Origin: Streptomyces toyocaensis
GTDB taxonomy: Bacteria > Actinomycetota > Actinomycetes > Streptomycetales > Streptomycetaceae
NCBI RefSeq assembly: GCF_000725125.1
Contig: NZ_JFCB01000022.1
Coordinates: forward strand, 62,001-126,000
Length of the DNA stretch: 64,000 nucleotides
Direction: 5' to 3'
Each line of letters opens with the position of its first letter. The first letter of the stretch is position 1. Made by a program: the position numbers and the translations under genes. The notes below the pieces were generated by a model. The model was not told where the DNA came from. It saw only the letters and a program-made list of their open reading frames with translations, and did not search any database. This document shows, piece after piece, positions 1 through 8,553 of the stretch.

Positions 1-1688
1 ACGGCAGACCGAGCCGGCTGCACGTGATCGTGGACGCCCGCTCCGGTGCCATACCCGTGACATGGGACGAGGTGCTCGACGGCAGCGGCAACGGCTACTA
101 CTACGACGACACGGTGATCGACACCCGCCGTACGAGCTCCGGATACGCGATGTCCGATCCCGACCGTCGCGGCCTGTTCTGCGGTATCCAGGGCAACGGC
201 GCCGTCACGGGTCCGGACGACTCCTGGGGGAACGGGAGCGGCACCGACCTCGAGACCGCCTGCGCGGACGCCTACTACGCGGCGCAGCAGGAGTGGAACA
301 TGCTCCGCGACTGGCTCGAACGGGACGGATTCGACGGCGCCGGTGGCGCTTTCCCCCTGTTCGTGGGCCTGAACGCGGTCAACGCCTACTGGAACGGCCA
401 CACAGTCAACATCGGCCACACCAAGGACAGTCAGCGGCAGCTCACCGAACTCGATGTCGTGGCACACGAATTCGGACATTCCGTCTTCCAGTACACCCCG
501 GGAGGCTTCGACGGCTACACGGAGACGTACGCGTTGAACGAGGCCACGGGCGACATCTTCGGCGCTCTCACCGAGCACTACGCGAACCACCCCTCCGACG
601 AGCCGGACTACGTGTACGCGGAGGAGGCGGACGCCCTGGGACGCGGCCCGGAGCGCGTGATGTACGACCCCTCGGCGGGGCCCCGTGACGAGCCGAACTG
701 CTGGTCGCCACAGATTCCCGACACCGAGGTGCACGACGCCGCGGGACCCGCCAACCACTGGTTCTACCTGGTCGCCGAGGGATCAGACCCCGGTGGCGAC
801 AAGCCGTCCAGCCCCATCTGCGCCGGTGGACCGGACAGCGTGACGGGCCTGGGTATCCGCACCGCGGGCCGGATATGGATGACCGCGCTGCTGCAGAAGA
901 CGTCCTTCTGGGAGTACGCCGACGCCCGAGTGGCGACCCTGAACGCCGTGACGCAGCTGTACCCCGGTGACTGCGCCCGTTTCGACACGGTCAGGGCCGC
1001 CTGGGACGCCGTGTCGGTGCCCGCACAGGCTGCCGAGCCCGGCCGCCCCGGCACCTGCGGGGAGCCGGCGGACTCCTTTTCCCTGGACGTGGTGCCGGGG
1101 ACGGCCGAGACCGATGCGGGCGGCACGGCGAGCAGCACTGTCATCACGCACACGACGGCGGGAGACCCGCAGACCGTCGGCCTCGCAGCGTCCGGCCTCC
1201 CGGTCGGCGTCACGGCGGTGTTCAACCCTCCGTCGGTCGTCTCGGGCAACTCGTCCGTACTGACGGTGTCCACCGCGAAGAGCACGCCCGCGGGGACCCA
1301 CCGGATCACCGTGACCGGCACCGGCTCGGCCGGCAGCCGCACCACCACATTCGACCTGACGGTCCGGCAGTCGGCACCGGCCCCCTGCCCACGGCACGAG
1401 ACCATCCGCACCGGCACCCTTCCCGCCGGCTCCACCCAGTACCAACCGGACGGCGGCTTCTTCCGCACAACCGTCTCCGGCACACACCGGGCCTGCCTGG
1501 ACAGACCCGACGACACGGATCTCGCCCTCGCCCTGCAGAGGTGGAGCGGCCGGTCGTGGACGGTGGTGGCCGAGGCCACGGGAGCGGACACGACACTCAC
1601 CCACTCCGGTCAGGCCGGCTACTACCGCTACCGGATCCAGGCACGGTCGGGCGGCGGCGACTACAGCCTGGGCTACGACAGTCCATGA
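1..1688 (+). CDS. Secreted M4 (thermolysin-like) zinc metallopeptidase, 5' end outside window
   Basis: The reading frame is already open at the window edge, so the signal peptide and propeptide are missing. The zinc motif HEFGH is at about 465-479, followed by the third-ligand glutamate in NEATGDIFG near 537-563, as in thermolysin-family (M4) enzymes. After the catalytic domain come an Ig-like domain (from about 1071, DSFSLDVVPGTAE...) and a C-terminal domain resembling bacterial pre-peptidase C-terminal (PPC) domains (from about 1386 to the stop, ending GYDSP). The same two-domain tail ends the next three genes, though this copy is the most diverged. It should degrade extracellular protein. 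Family assignment is firm; substrate is unknown. Confidence 0.93.
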   Translation, partial: GRPSRLHVIVDARSGAIPVTWDEVLDGSGNGYYYDDTVIDTRRTSSGYAMSDPDRRGLFCGIQGNGAVTGPDDSWGNGSGTDLETACADAYYAAQQEWNMLRDWLERDGFDGAGGAFPLFVGLNAVNAYWNGHTVNIGHTKDSQRQLTELDVVAHEFGHSVFQYTPGGFDGYTETYALNEATGDIFGALTEHYANHPSDEPDYVYAEEADALGRGPERVMYDPSAGPRDEPNCWSPQIPDTEVHDAAGPANHWFYLVAEGSDPGGDKPSSPICAGGPDSVTGLGIRTAGRIWMTALLQKTSFWEYADARVATLNAVTQLYPGDCARFDTVRAAWDAVSVPAQAAEPGRPGTCGEPADSFSLDVVPGTAETDAGGTASSTVITHTTAGDPQTVGLAASGLPVGVTAVFNPPSVVSGNSSVLTVSTAKSTPAGTHRITVTGTGSAGSRTTTFDLTVRQSAPAPCPRHETIRTGTLPAGSTQYQPDGGFFRTTVSGTHRACLDRPDDTDLALALQRWSGRSWTVVAEATGADTTLTHSGQAGYYRYRIQARSGGGDYSLGYDSP

Positions 1689-1744
1689 CAGGCAACCGAC
1701 GAACAGCGCCCTCCCCCAACACCTTCTTCGAAAGGGCATCCTCC

Positions 1745-3316
1745 ATGAGACAACGCCTCGTCGCACTGGCCGGCACCCTGGTCCTGGCGCTGGGCACCCT
1801 GACCGCCGCCTCCGGTACCGCCCTCGCGGGCACCGACGCGCCATCGACCGCACCGCACACCCGCACTCCGCCCGGCACGACGGCCGCGGGGGCGAACAGC
1901 CAGGCTCCGGAGATCCCGGCCGAGAACATCATGGAGCACCTGAGTGCCTTTCAGCGGATCGCCGACGCCAACGGCGGCAACCGCGCCCACGGCCGGCCCG
2001 GTTTCAAGGCCTCCGCCGACTGCGTCAAGGAGAAGCTCGACGCGGCCGGGTTCACCACCTCGCTCCAGTCCTTCACCTACCGCGGGGCCACCGGCTGGAA
2101 CGTCGTCGCGGAATGGCCGCACGGCGACCCGGACGACGTGGTGTTCGCCGGCGCCCATCTGGACGGGGTGACGGCCGGTCCCGGGATCAACGACAACGGC
2201 TCGGGCTCAGCAGCCGTCCTGGAGACCGCACTCGCGGTGTCCCGGGCCGGTCTGCGGCCCGACAAGCGGCTGCGATTCGGCTGGTGGGGTGCGGAGGAAC
2301 TGGGCCTGATCGGCTCCCGCCACTACGCCGACGGACTGAGCGCGGCCGAACGCGACAAGATCGACATCTATCTCAACTTCGACATGGTCGGCCAGAAGAA
2401 CACCACGAGGTGGGGTGTCTACAGCCACACGCCGGCCGTGAGCACGGTCTTCAAGGAGTACTTCGCCGGCCGGGACATCGGAACGTACGACATCAGATGG
2501 GACGGAAGTTCCGACCACTCCTCCTTCACCCGCCACGACGTTCCGGTCGGCGGCATCGGATCCTCCGACGACCCGTGCTACCACTCCGCGTGCGACACCA
2601 TGGACAACGTCGGCCCACGGGCCATGGGCATCGCCACCAACGCCATCGCGCACACGGTCTGGGAACTGGCCGGTGAGGGCGACGCCCCGGCGCGGGACTT
2701 CTCCGTCGAGGCGGACCCGCGGGCGGGGTCCACCGACCCGGGCGGCCGGACCACCGCCACGGTCAGGACCACGACCACCGCAGGTGATCCCCAGCAGGCC
2801 GGGCTGACCGCCACCGGCCTGCCCACCGGCACCACCGCGGTGTTCAGCCCGGACACCGTCACCACCGGCCAGAACAGCACCCTCACCGTCGCCACCACGG
2901 CCGCGACCCCGCCCGGCACCTACCCGATCACCCTCACCGCCACCGGGTCGCACACCACCCGCAGCACCACCTACACGCTCACCGTCAACGGCGGCACACC
3001 CGACGCCTGCGCGGACGCGGAGACCGTCAAGACCGGCACCTTGACCAGCGGTGCGAGCGCCTACCAACCGAACGGGTCCTACTTCCGCACCACGGTCACC
3101 GGCACCCACGAGGCCTGCCTCGACGGACCCGACAACACCGACTACGACCTCTACCTGCAGAAGTGGAACGGCTCGAGCTGGACCACCGTCGCAGGCGGAA
3201 CCACACCCCAGGCCGACGAGACCCTCACCCACACCGACACCCCCGGCTACTACCGCTACCGCATCCACGCCTACTCCGGAAACGGCACCTACACCCTCGG
3301 TTACAACACCCCCTGA
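1745..3316 (+). CDS. Secreted M28 family zinc aminopeptidase with C-terminal Ig-like/PPC module
   Basis: The ATG at 1745 follows GAAAGGG and begins a Sec signal peptide (MRQRLVALAGTLVLALGTL, Ala-x-Ala region near residue 30); the longer open frame upstream overlaps the M4 gene and is rejected. The catalytic domain shows the M28 two-zinc ligands: AHLDGV and the Asp of GINDNGSGS, WGAEELGL, NFDMVG and the His of CYHSACD. The enzyme should release N-terminal residues from peptides outside the cell. The tail has an Ig-like domain (from about 2695, DFSVEADPRAGSTDPGG) and a PPC-like domain (from about 3007 to the end, GYNTP). It lies 56 bp after the M4 gene, and could use the peptides made by its neighbours. 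Confidence 0.94.
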   Translation: MRQRLVALAGTLVLALGTLTAASGTALAGTDAPSTAPHTRTPPGTTAAGANSQAPEIPAENIMEHLSAFQRIADANGGNRAHGRPGFKASADCVKEKLDAAGFTTSLQSFTYRGATGWNVVAEWPHGDPDDVVFAGAHLDGVTAGPGINDNGSGSAAVLETALAVSRAGLRPDKRLRFGWWGAEELGLIGSRHYADGLSAAERDKIDIYLNFDMVGQKNTTRWGVYSHTPAVSTVFKEYFAGRDIGTYDIRWDGSSDHSSFTRHDVPVGGIGSSDDPCYHSACDTMDNVGPRAMGIATNAIAHTVWELAGEGDAPARDFSVEADPRAGSTDPGGRTTATVRTTTTAGDPQQAGLTATGLPTGTTAVFSPDTVTTGQNSTLTVATTAATPPGTYPITLTATGSHTTRSTTYTLTVNGGTPDACADAETVKTGTLTSGASAYQPNGSYFRTTVTGTHEACLDGPDNTDYDLYLQKWNGSSWTTVAGGTTPQADETLTHTDTPGYYRYRIHAYSGNGTYTLGYNTP

Positions 3317-3416
3317 ATCGGCCTCACCTCAATCCCCCTCACCCATGGCCGGGGCCACCCTCCGCATCAGGAGGACGCAGCCCGGCGTCATCAGAACGTC
3401 AGAAAGGAAGCCCTCC

Positions 3417-5279
3417 ATGTCCGAATCCTCCAGACGCCGCCGGTACGGCGCCGTCACCGCGCTCGCGGCCTTACTGGTGCTCGCACCGACACCGGCCGGC
3501 GCAGCCGTCTCCCCGGAACCGGCGGCGCCGACAGGACGGATCACCGGTACCGCCGGCCCGACCGCGATATCGGGCTCCTACGTCGCCGTCTTCCGCGACG
3601 GCGCAGTCACAGCCTCGGGCACCGTGGACCGTGCGCTGCGCCTGGCCACCGAATACGGCGGCACGGTGACGAACACCTACCGCACCGCCCTGCGCGGGTT
3701 CAGCGTGCGGATGTCGGAGACGGAGGCCCGCCGCCTGGCCGCCGATCCGGCGGTCGCCTACGTGGAGCGGGACCGCAGGGCGAGCATCTCCGGCACACAG
3801 TCCCCGACGCCGTCCTGGGGCCTGGACCGCGTCGACCAGCGTGCCCTTCCGCTGGACGACTCGTACACGTACCCCAACTCCGGTGACGGAGTGCGGGCGT
3901 ACATCCTCGACACCGGGGTGCGGGCCAGCCACACGGACTTCGGGGGCAGAGTCGTACCCGGCAGAGACATCGTCGACGACGACAACGATCCCAGCGACTG
4001 CCACGGACACGGCACACATGTGGCCGGGACGGTCGCCGGAACGGCCCATGGCATCGCCAAGAACGCCACCGTCGTCGGTGTGCGCATCATGAACTGCAGC
4101 GGGTCAGGGGCCTGGAGCGATGTCATCGCGGGCATCGACTGGGTCGCCTCCGACCACGACCCGGGCGAGCCGGCCGTAGCGAACATGAGCATCGGCGGTG
4201 CCACGATGCGGTCGGTCAACGACGCCGTCGCCGCGGCGGTCGCGGACGGCGTGACCTTCGTGGTGGCAGCGGGCAACGAGGACACCGACGCCTGCAGTAC
4301 ATCACCGGCCAGTACGCCGGAGGCCATCACCGTGGGCGCCACGGACCGCACCGACAGGCGCGCCTACTTCTCCAACTACGGCACGTGCCTGGACCTGTTC
4401 GCGCCCGGTGTGGACATCACCTCCGCCTGGCACACGAGCGACACCGCGACGAAGAGCAACAGCGGTACCTCCATGGCGGCGCCGCACGCGGCGGGGGTGG
4501 CCGCGCTGGTGACGGCCGCCAACCCGTCGTACACGCCGCAGCAGGTGCGTGACGCGATGGTCACCGACGCGACGGACGGAGTCGTGACCGACCCTGTATC
4601 CGGCTCACCGAACAAGCTGCTGCACGTAGGCAACGAGGCACCGGCAGAGGACGACTTCTCCGTGTCGCTCTCGCCGAAGGCCGGAACCACCGATCCGGGT
4701 GGATCGGTGAAGGCCACGCTGGCCACCTCCCTCGTGAAGGGTGACCCGGGGAAGATCGCCCTCAAGGCGACCGGCCTTCCGGCCGGGGCGACCGCGACGT
4801 TCGCCCCGGAGACGGTGGCGGCGGGTGAGTCCTCCGCTCTCACCCTCGCCACCACGGCCGACACGCTCCCCGGCACCTACCCGGTCACCGTCTCCGCCAC
4901 CAGCACCAACGGGGACGTCACCCGTACCGCGGTCTTCACGCTGACCGTCAACGGCACCACTCCGGGCAAGTGCGAGGACGCCGAGACCGTCAGGACCGGC
5001 TCTCTGACGACCGGTTCCAGTGCCTACCAGCCGGACGGCGCCTACTTCCGCACCACCGTCACCGGCACCCACGAGGCCTGCCTCGACGGACCCGACAACT
5101 CCGACTACGACCTCTACCTGCAGAAGTGGAGCGGCTCGAGCTGGACCACCGTCGCAGGCGGAACCACACCCCAGGCCGACGAGACCCTCACCTACACAGG
5201 AAGCGCGGGCTACTACCGCTACCGCATCCACGCCTACAGCGGCAACGGCACCTACACCCTCGGCTACAACACCCCCTGA
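3417..5279 (+). CDS. Secreted S8 family serine peptidase (subtilisin/proteinase K type) with I9 propeptide and C-terminal module
   Basis: The ATG at 3417 follows AGAAAGGAAG. A signal peptide (AVTALAALLVLAPTPAGAA) leads to an inhibitor-I9 propeptide (SYVAVFRDG ... AYVERDRR), then the S8 domain with the triad Asp in YILDTGV, His in HGHGTHVAGT and Ser in NSGTSMAAPHAAG. Spacing and the CHGHGTH context resemble the proteinase K branch. From about 4650 it carries the Ig-like domain, and from about 4971 the PPC-like domain whose DNA is identical to that of the M14 gene downstream. It lies 100 bp after the M28 gene. A general extracellular endopeptidase role is likely. Confidence 0.95.
   Translation: MSESSRRRRYGAVTALAALLVLAPTPAGAAVSPEPAAPTGRITGTAGPTAISGSYVAVFRDGAVTASGTVDRALRLATEYGGTVTNTYRTALRGFSVRMSETEARRLAADPAVAYVERDRRASISGTQSPTPSWGLDRVDQRALPLDDSYTYPNSGDGVRAYILDTGVRASHTDFGGRVVPGRDIVDDDNDPSDCHGHGTHVAGTVAGTAHGIAKNATVVGVRIMNCSGSGAWSDVIAGIDWVASDHDPGEPAVANMSIGGATMRSVNDAVAAAVADGVTFVVAAGNEDTDACSTSPASTPEAITVGATDRTDRRAYFSNYGTCLDLFAPGVDITSAWHTSDTATKSNSGTSMAAPHAAGVAALVTAANPSYTPQQVRDAMVTDATDGVVTDPVSGSPNKLLHVGNEAPAEDDFSVSLSPKAGTTDPGGSVKATLATSLVKGDPGKIALKATGLPAGATATFAPETVAAGESSALTLATTADTLPGTYPVTVSATSTNGDVTRTAVFTLTVNGTTPGKCEDAETVRTGSLTTGSSAYQPDGAYFRTTVTGTHEACLDGPDNSDYDLYLQKWSGSSWTTVAGGTTPQADETLTYTGSAGYYRYRIHAYSGNGTYTLGYNTP
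4960..5279 (+). repeat. 320-bp direct repeat, copy 1 (3' end of S8 gene)
   Basis: Every base from 4960 through the stop codon at 5279 matches 7121-7440 (offset 2161); the first mismatch going upstream is A4959/G7120. The repeat encodes the PPC-like C-terminal domain. The corresponding part of the M28 gene (about 3059-3316) is highly similar but not identical. Confidence 0.95.
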
Positions 5280-5418
5280 GTGCCCGACTCCCGGCCTGTT
5301 CCGAGCTGCCGTGGGCGGTGTGCCGCAGCTGCCTCCCCGGCACGCCACGGCCGGCCGGCCCGATCCACGTGAGCACGCCGGCCAGGTGAGCGACCTCTGA
5401 CGGGTGCTCACCCCATGC

Positions 5419-5460
5419 GGGCGGGGCCGTCCCGGTTCTCGTGGGGGCACGGCCCCGCCC
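5419..5460 (+). terminator. Hairpin between S8 and M14 peptidase genes
   Basis: GGGCGGGGCCGT (5419-5430) is perfectly complementary to ACGGCCCCGCCC (5449-5460), giving a 12-bp GC stem with an 18-nt loop. It ends about 24 nt before the M14 gene's ribosome binding site. It may terminate or attenuate transcription, or process the mRNA; there is no U-tract, as usual in streptomycetes. Confidence 0.5.
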
Positions 5461-5496
5461 GCTCTCCTCATCCACCCCACTTCGCAGGAGGAACCG

Positions 5497-7440
5497 ATGC
5501 GATGGCGCATCGCACTACTGTCCACCCTCGTCCTGGGGGCGACCGCCCTCGTCGGTCCCGTCGGCTCGGCGGCCGCCGGTCCCGCACCGGACCCCGCGGC
5601 AGCCGCCCAGGAACAGTCGGTCCAGTACCGTGTCTCGGGGGCCAAGACGCGTGCGGACCGGACCAGGATCGCCGCCACCGGCGCGGCGGTCGACTTCGTC
5701 GAACACGGAACGATCTACGTCACCGCGACCGGCGCCGAGGTCCGGAGCATCCGCCGCCTGGGGTTCACCGTCGAGCGCGTGCCACCGGCTCCGTCGGACA
5801 GGGCGACCGACGGGGCGGCGGCGGGTTTCCCGCCGGCCGACGCCGGATACCACGACTACGCGGAGACGGTGGCCGAGCTCGACCGTATCGTCGACGCGTA
5901 CCCGGGCCTCGCGCAGAAGTCGGTGGTCGGCAAGTCCCACGAGGGCCGCGACATCGTCGCTCTGAAGATCTCCGACAACGTCGGCACCGACGAGGACGAA
6001 CCCGAGGTGCTGTTCAACGCGAACATCCACGCCAGGGAACACCTCACCACCGAACAGGCCCTCTACCTGGCCGACCTGTTCACCTCGCGGCACGGCAGCG
6101 ACACACGGGTGACGAACGTGGTCGACTCACGGGAGATCTGGATCATCCCGATGCTGAACCCCGACGGCAGCGAGTACGACCACGCCACGGGCTCCTACCG
6201 GTCGTGGCGCAAGAACCGGCAGCCCAACGCCGGCACGTCGAGCGTGGGCACGGACCTGAACCGGAACTTCGGCTACAAGTGGGGGTGCTGCAACGGATCC
6301 AGCGGTTCCCCCTCCAGCGACACCTACCGGGGCTCCGCCCCCTTCTCGGCCACCGAGACCCGGGTCCTGCGCGACTTCGTCCTGTCCCGGCGGGTCGGCG
6401 GCGAACAGCAGATCAAGGCCCATATCGACATCCATTCGTACTCGGAACTCATCCTGTGGCCCTTCGGCTACACCTACTCCGACACCGACACCGGACTGAG
6501 CGCCGACCAGGAGGCCACCTTCCGCACCATCGGGCAGCAGATGGCCGCCACCAACGGGTACACGCCGCAGCAGAGCAGCGACCTGTACATCACCGACGGT
6601 GACTCCATCGACTGGATGTGGGGCGACCAGGGCATCTGGTCGTACGTCTTCGAGATGTACCCGGCCTCCGCCTACCCGGGGTTCTACCCCCCGGACGAGG
6701 TCATCCCCGAGCAGACCGCCCGCAACAAGGAGTCGGTGCTCACCCTCGCCGAGTACGCGGACTGCCCCTACCGGGCGATCGGGAAACAGGACAAGTACTG
6801 CGCCGACGCTCCGGCGCACGACTTCTCCGTGGTGGCGGAGCCTTCGGCCGGTTCCACCGATCCCGGTGGCCGGACCACAGCCACCGTCAGGACCGCGACC
6901 ACCGCGGGTGAGCCGCAACAGGCGACCTTGACCGCGGCCGGTCTGCCCGCCGGGGCCACCGCGGCCTTCGAGCCCGAGACCCTGACCACGGGTGAGAGCA
7001 GCACTCTGACCGTCACCACCACCGCCGGCACTCCGCCCGGCACCTACCCGGTCACCGTGACCGCCACCGGCGAGCACACCACCCGTACCGCCACCTACAT
7101 GCTGACCGTCAACGGCACCGCTCCGGGCAAGTGCGAGGACGCCGAGACCGTCAGGACCGGCTCTCTGACGACCGGTTCCAGTGCCTACCAGCCGGACGGC
7201 GCCTACTTCCGCACCACCGTCACCGGCACCCACGAGGCCTGCCTCGACGGACCCGACAACTCCGACTACGACCTCTACCTGCAGAAGTGGAGCGGCTCGA
7301 GCTGGACCACCGTCGCAGGCGGAACCACACCCCAGGCCGACGAGACCCTCACCTACACAGGAAGCGCGGGCTACTACCGCTACCGCATCCACGCCTACAG
7401 CGGCAACGGCACCTACACCCTCGGCTACAACACCCCCTGA
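5497..7440 (+). CDS. Secreted M14 family zinc carboxypeptidase with C-terminal Ig-like/PPC module
   Basis: The ATG at 5497 is preceded by CAGGAGGAACCG. A signal peptide (MRWRIALLSTLVLGATALVG, cut near SAAAG) is followed by a propeptide and the M14 domain: zinc ligands in NIHAREHLTTEQ (HxxE) and the His of HIDIHSYSE, the substrate-binding region LNRNFGYKWG, and catalytic Glu in WSYVFEMYP. The enzyme should trim C-terminal residues from peptides, as in Streptomyces carboxypeptidase T/SG-like enzymes. The Ig-like domain begins near 6820 and the PPC-like domain near 7132. It is the fourth peptidase in a row with this tail; endo-, amino- and carboxypeptidases together would take protein to free amino acids. 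Confidence 0.95.
   Translation: MRWRIALLSTLVLGATALVGPVGSAAAGPAPDPAAAAQEQSVQYRVSGAKTRADRTRIAATGAAVDFVEHGTIYVTATGAEVRSIRRLGFTVERVPPAPSDRATDGAAAGFPPADAGYHDYAETVAELDRIVDAYPGLAQKSVVGKSHEGRDIVALKISDNVGTDEDEPEVLFNANIHAREHLTTEQALYLADLFTSRHGSDTRVTNVVDSREIWIIPMLNPDGSEYDHATGSYRSWRKNRQPNAGTSSVGTDLNRNFGYKWGCCNGSSGSPSSDTYRGSAPFSATETRVLRDFVLSRRVGGEQQIKAHIDIHSYSELILWPFGYTYSDTDTGLSADQEATFRTIGQQMAATNGYTPQQSSDLYITDGDSIDWMWGDQGIWSYVFEMYPASAYPGFYPPDEVIPEQTARNKESVLTLAEYADCPYRAIGKQDKYCADAPAHDFSVVAEPSAGSTDPGGRTTATVRTATTAGEPQQATLTAAGLPAGATAAFEPETLTTGESSTLTVTTTAGTPPGTYPVTVTATGEHTTRTATYMLTVNGTAPGKCEDAETVRTGSLTTGSSAYQPDGAYFRTTVTGTHEACLDGPDNSDYDLYLQKWSGSSWTTVAGGTTPQADETLTYTGSAGYYRYRIHAYSGNGTYTLGYNTP
7121..7440 (+). repeat. 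320-bp direct repeat, copy 2 (3' end of M14 gene)
   Basis: Identical to 4960-5279, including synonymous positions and the stop codon. Perfect identity ending exactly at the stop codons of genes with unrelated catalytic domains suggests recent gene conversion or module copying. Confidence 0.95.
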
Positions 7441-7473
7441 CCGGCTGCCCCCCGGGTCGCCCCGGGGCCGGAA

Positions 7474-7505
7474 GCGCCCGGCCGGCTCTCCAGCCGGCCG
7501 GGCGC
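7474..7505 (+). terminator. Strong hairpin terminator after peptidase cluster
   Basis: GCGCCCGGCCGGCT (7474-7487) pairs perfectly with AGCCGGCCGGGCGC (7492-7505) around a CTCC loop, 33 nt after the M14 stop codon. It is the clear end of the four-peptidase array. Confidence 0.85.
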
Positions 7506-7773
7506 CTCGCTTCCGCCTCGGGACGCGCAGCCGGATCGCGCGTCCCCTCGCATCCCCCGTGGTCGCCGGGGAAGAACGCCACGCAGACGGATCCGAAGAC
7601 TTACGGGCAAATGCTTGCCCGACTGTCGCGCCAGACGGTGTGGACCGGGGTCTGCGGGTGCTCCCGGGACCGCTCACGTGCGGAGGCGAGGCCTCCTGCC
7701 TGGTCGGCGGTCATCCGGGCGGCGGCCCTCACCCTGGAGCATGTCGTCCCGCGCCCGGCCGGCATCCTCCGGA

Positions 7774-8103
7774 CCCTTACAGCGGTTCCTTCAGTTCGTC
7801 GTGTACCCGCACCGGCAGGACGCCGACCCCACGTCATGGAGCCACTCCGTGCCGGCCGGACGCTGGATGCACATCGCCGTCGTCAACGACGGCCGCCGCA
7901 CGGTGATGTACGTCGACGGGTCGGAGATCGCCCGCAACCCGGCGCAGGCGTCGACCGGCATCGCCACCCTCGGCAAGCCCTTCGTCCTGGGCGCCACCCA
8001 ATTCGACGAGAGGTTCGGACAGGGGTTCCACGGCTGGATGGGCGACACCCGGATCGTCGGACGGCCCCTGCCCGTCGAAGATTTCCTCACCCTCGCCGGC
8101 TGA
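7774..8103 (+). pseudogene. 3' remnant of a LamG (concanavalin A-like) domain protein
   Basis: The frame from about 7774 encodes a recognisable LamG jelly-roll C-terminus: SHSVPAGRWMHIAVVNDGR, VMYVDGSEIARNP, LGKPFVLGAT, GFHGWMGDTRIVGRPLPVEDFL, ending LAG and stop. Nothing upstream (7506-7773) supplies the N-terminal part, a signal peptide or a convincing start, so this is most likely the end of a deleted gene. In streptomycetes such domains often end secreted metallophosphoesterases or glycoside hydrolases. Expression as a short protein cannot be excluded. Confidence 0.7.
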
Positions 8104-8553
8104 GCCCCTCGGCGGAGGCTGCCGATGCGGTCGGCCCGGAACCCCGCCGGCAGGGCGTCCCGCCGGCCACGGCCTGTCCGGTGCGGCCGCCCGGGCGATC
8201 TCCTGAGTACCCGGCACCGCGAGCGGGTCGGGCAGGCCGACGCTCTCGGTACCGACCGCCAGGGGACACCGGCCGCTGCCCGGCGGGCGGATATGCACGC
8301 ACATCGGTGCCGCCCCACTCGCGGACGGAACATTGAACCGGAGCAGGTTCCGGCTTCGGTATGCGCCGAGGAACCGGAGCAGTCCGGCCATGGGCCGGTG
8401 CGCCGGCGGCGTCGCCGCCCCGCCCCTCGCCGGGCTCCGGCAACCGACGCTTTGTTCTCCCGGTCCGGCGGGCTCCGTTCACGCCGAGTTCAGCGGGCGG
8501 CTCGAGAATCGAGCGCACCCAGCATGATCGCACACTTGAACGAAGGACTTCCG
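8104..8553. other. Intergenic region upstream of the PHP-domain gene
   Basis: About 450 bp with no supportable gene. It ends in the ribosome binding site GAAGGA (8542-8547), six bases before the GTG start at 8554. It contains partly repeated GGAACCGGAGCAG-like stretches around 8335-8385; no promoter hexamers stand out. Confidence 0.4.
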
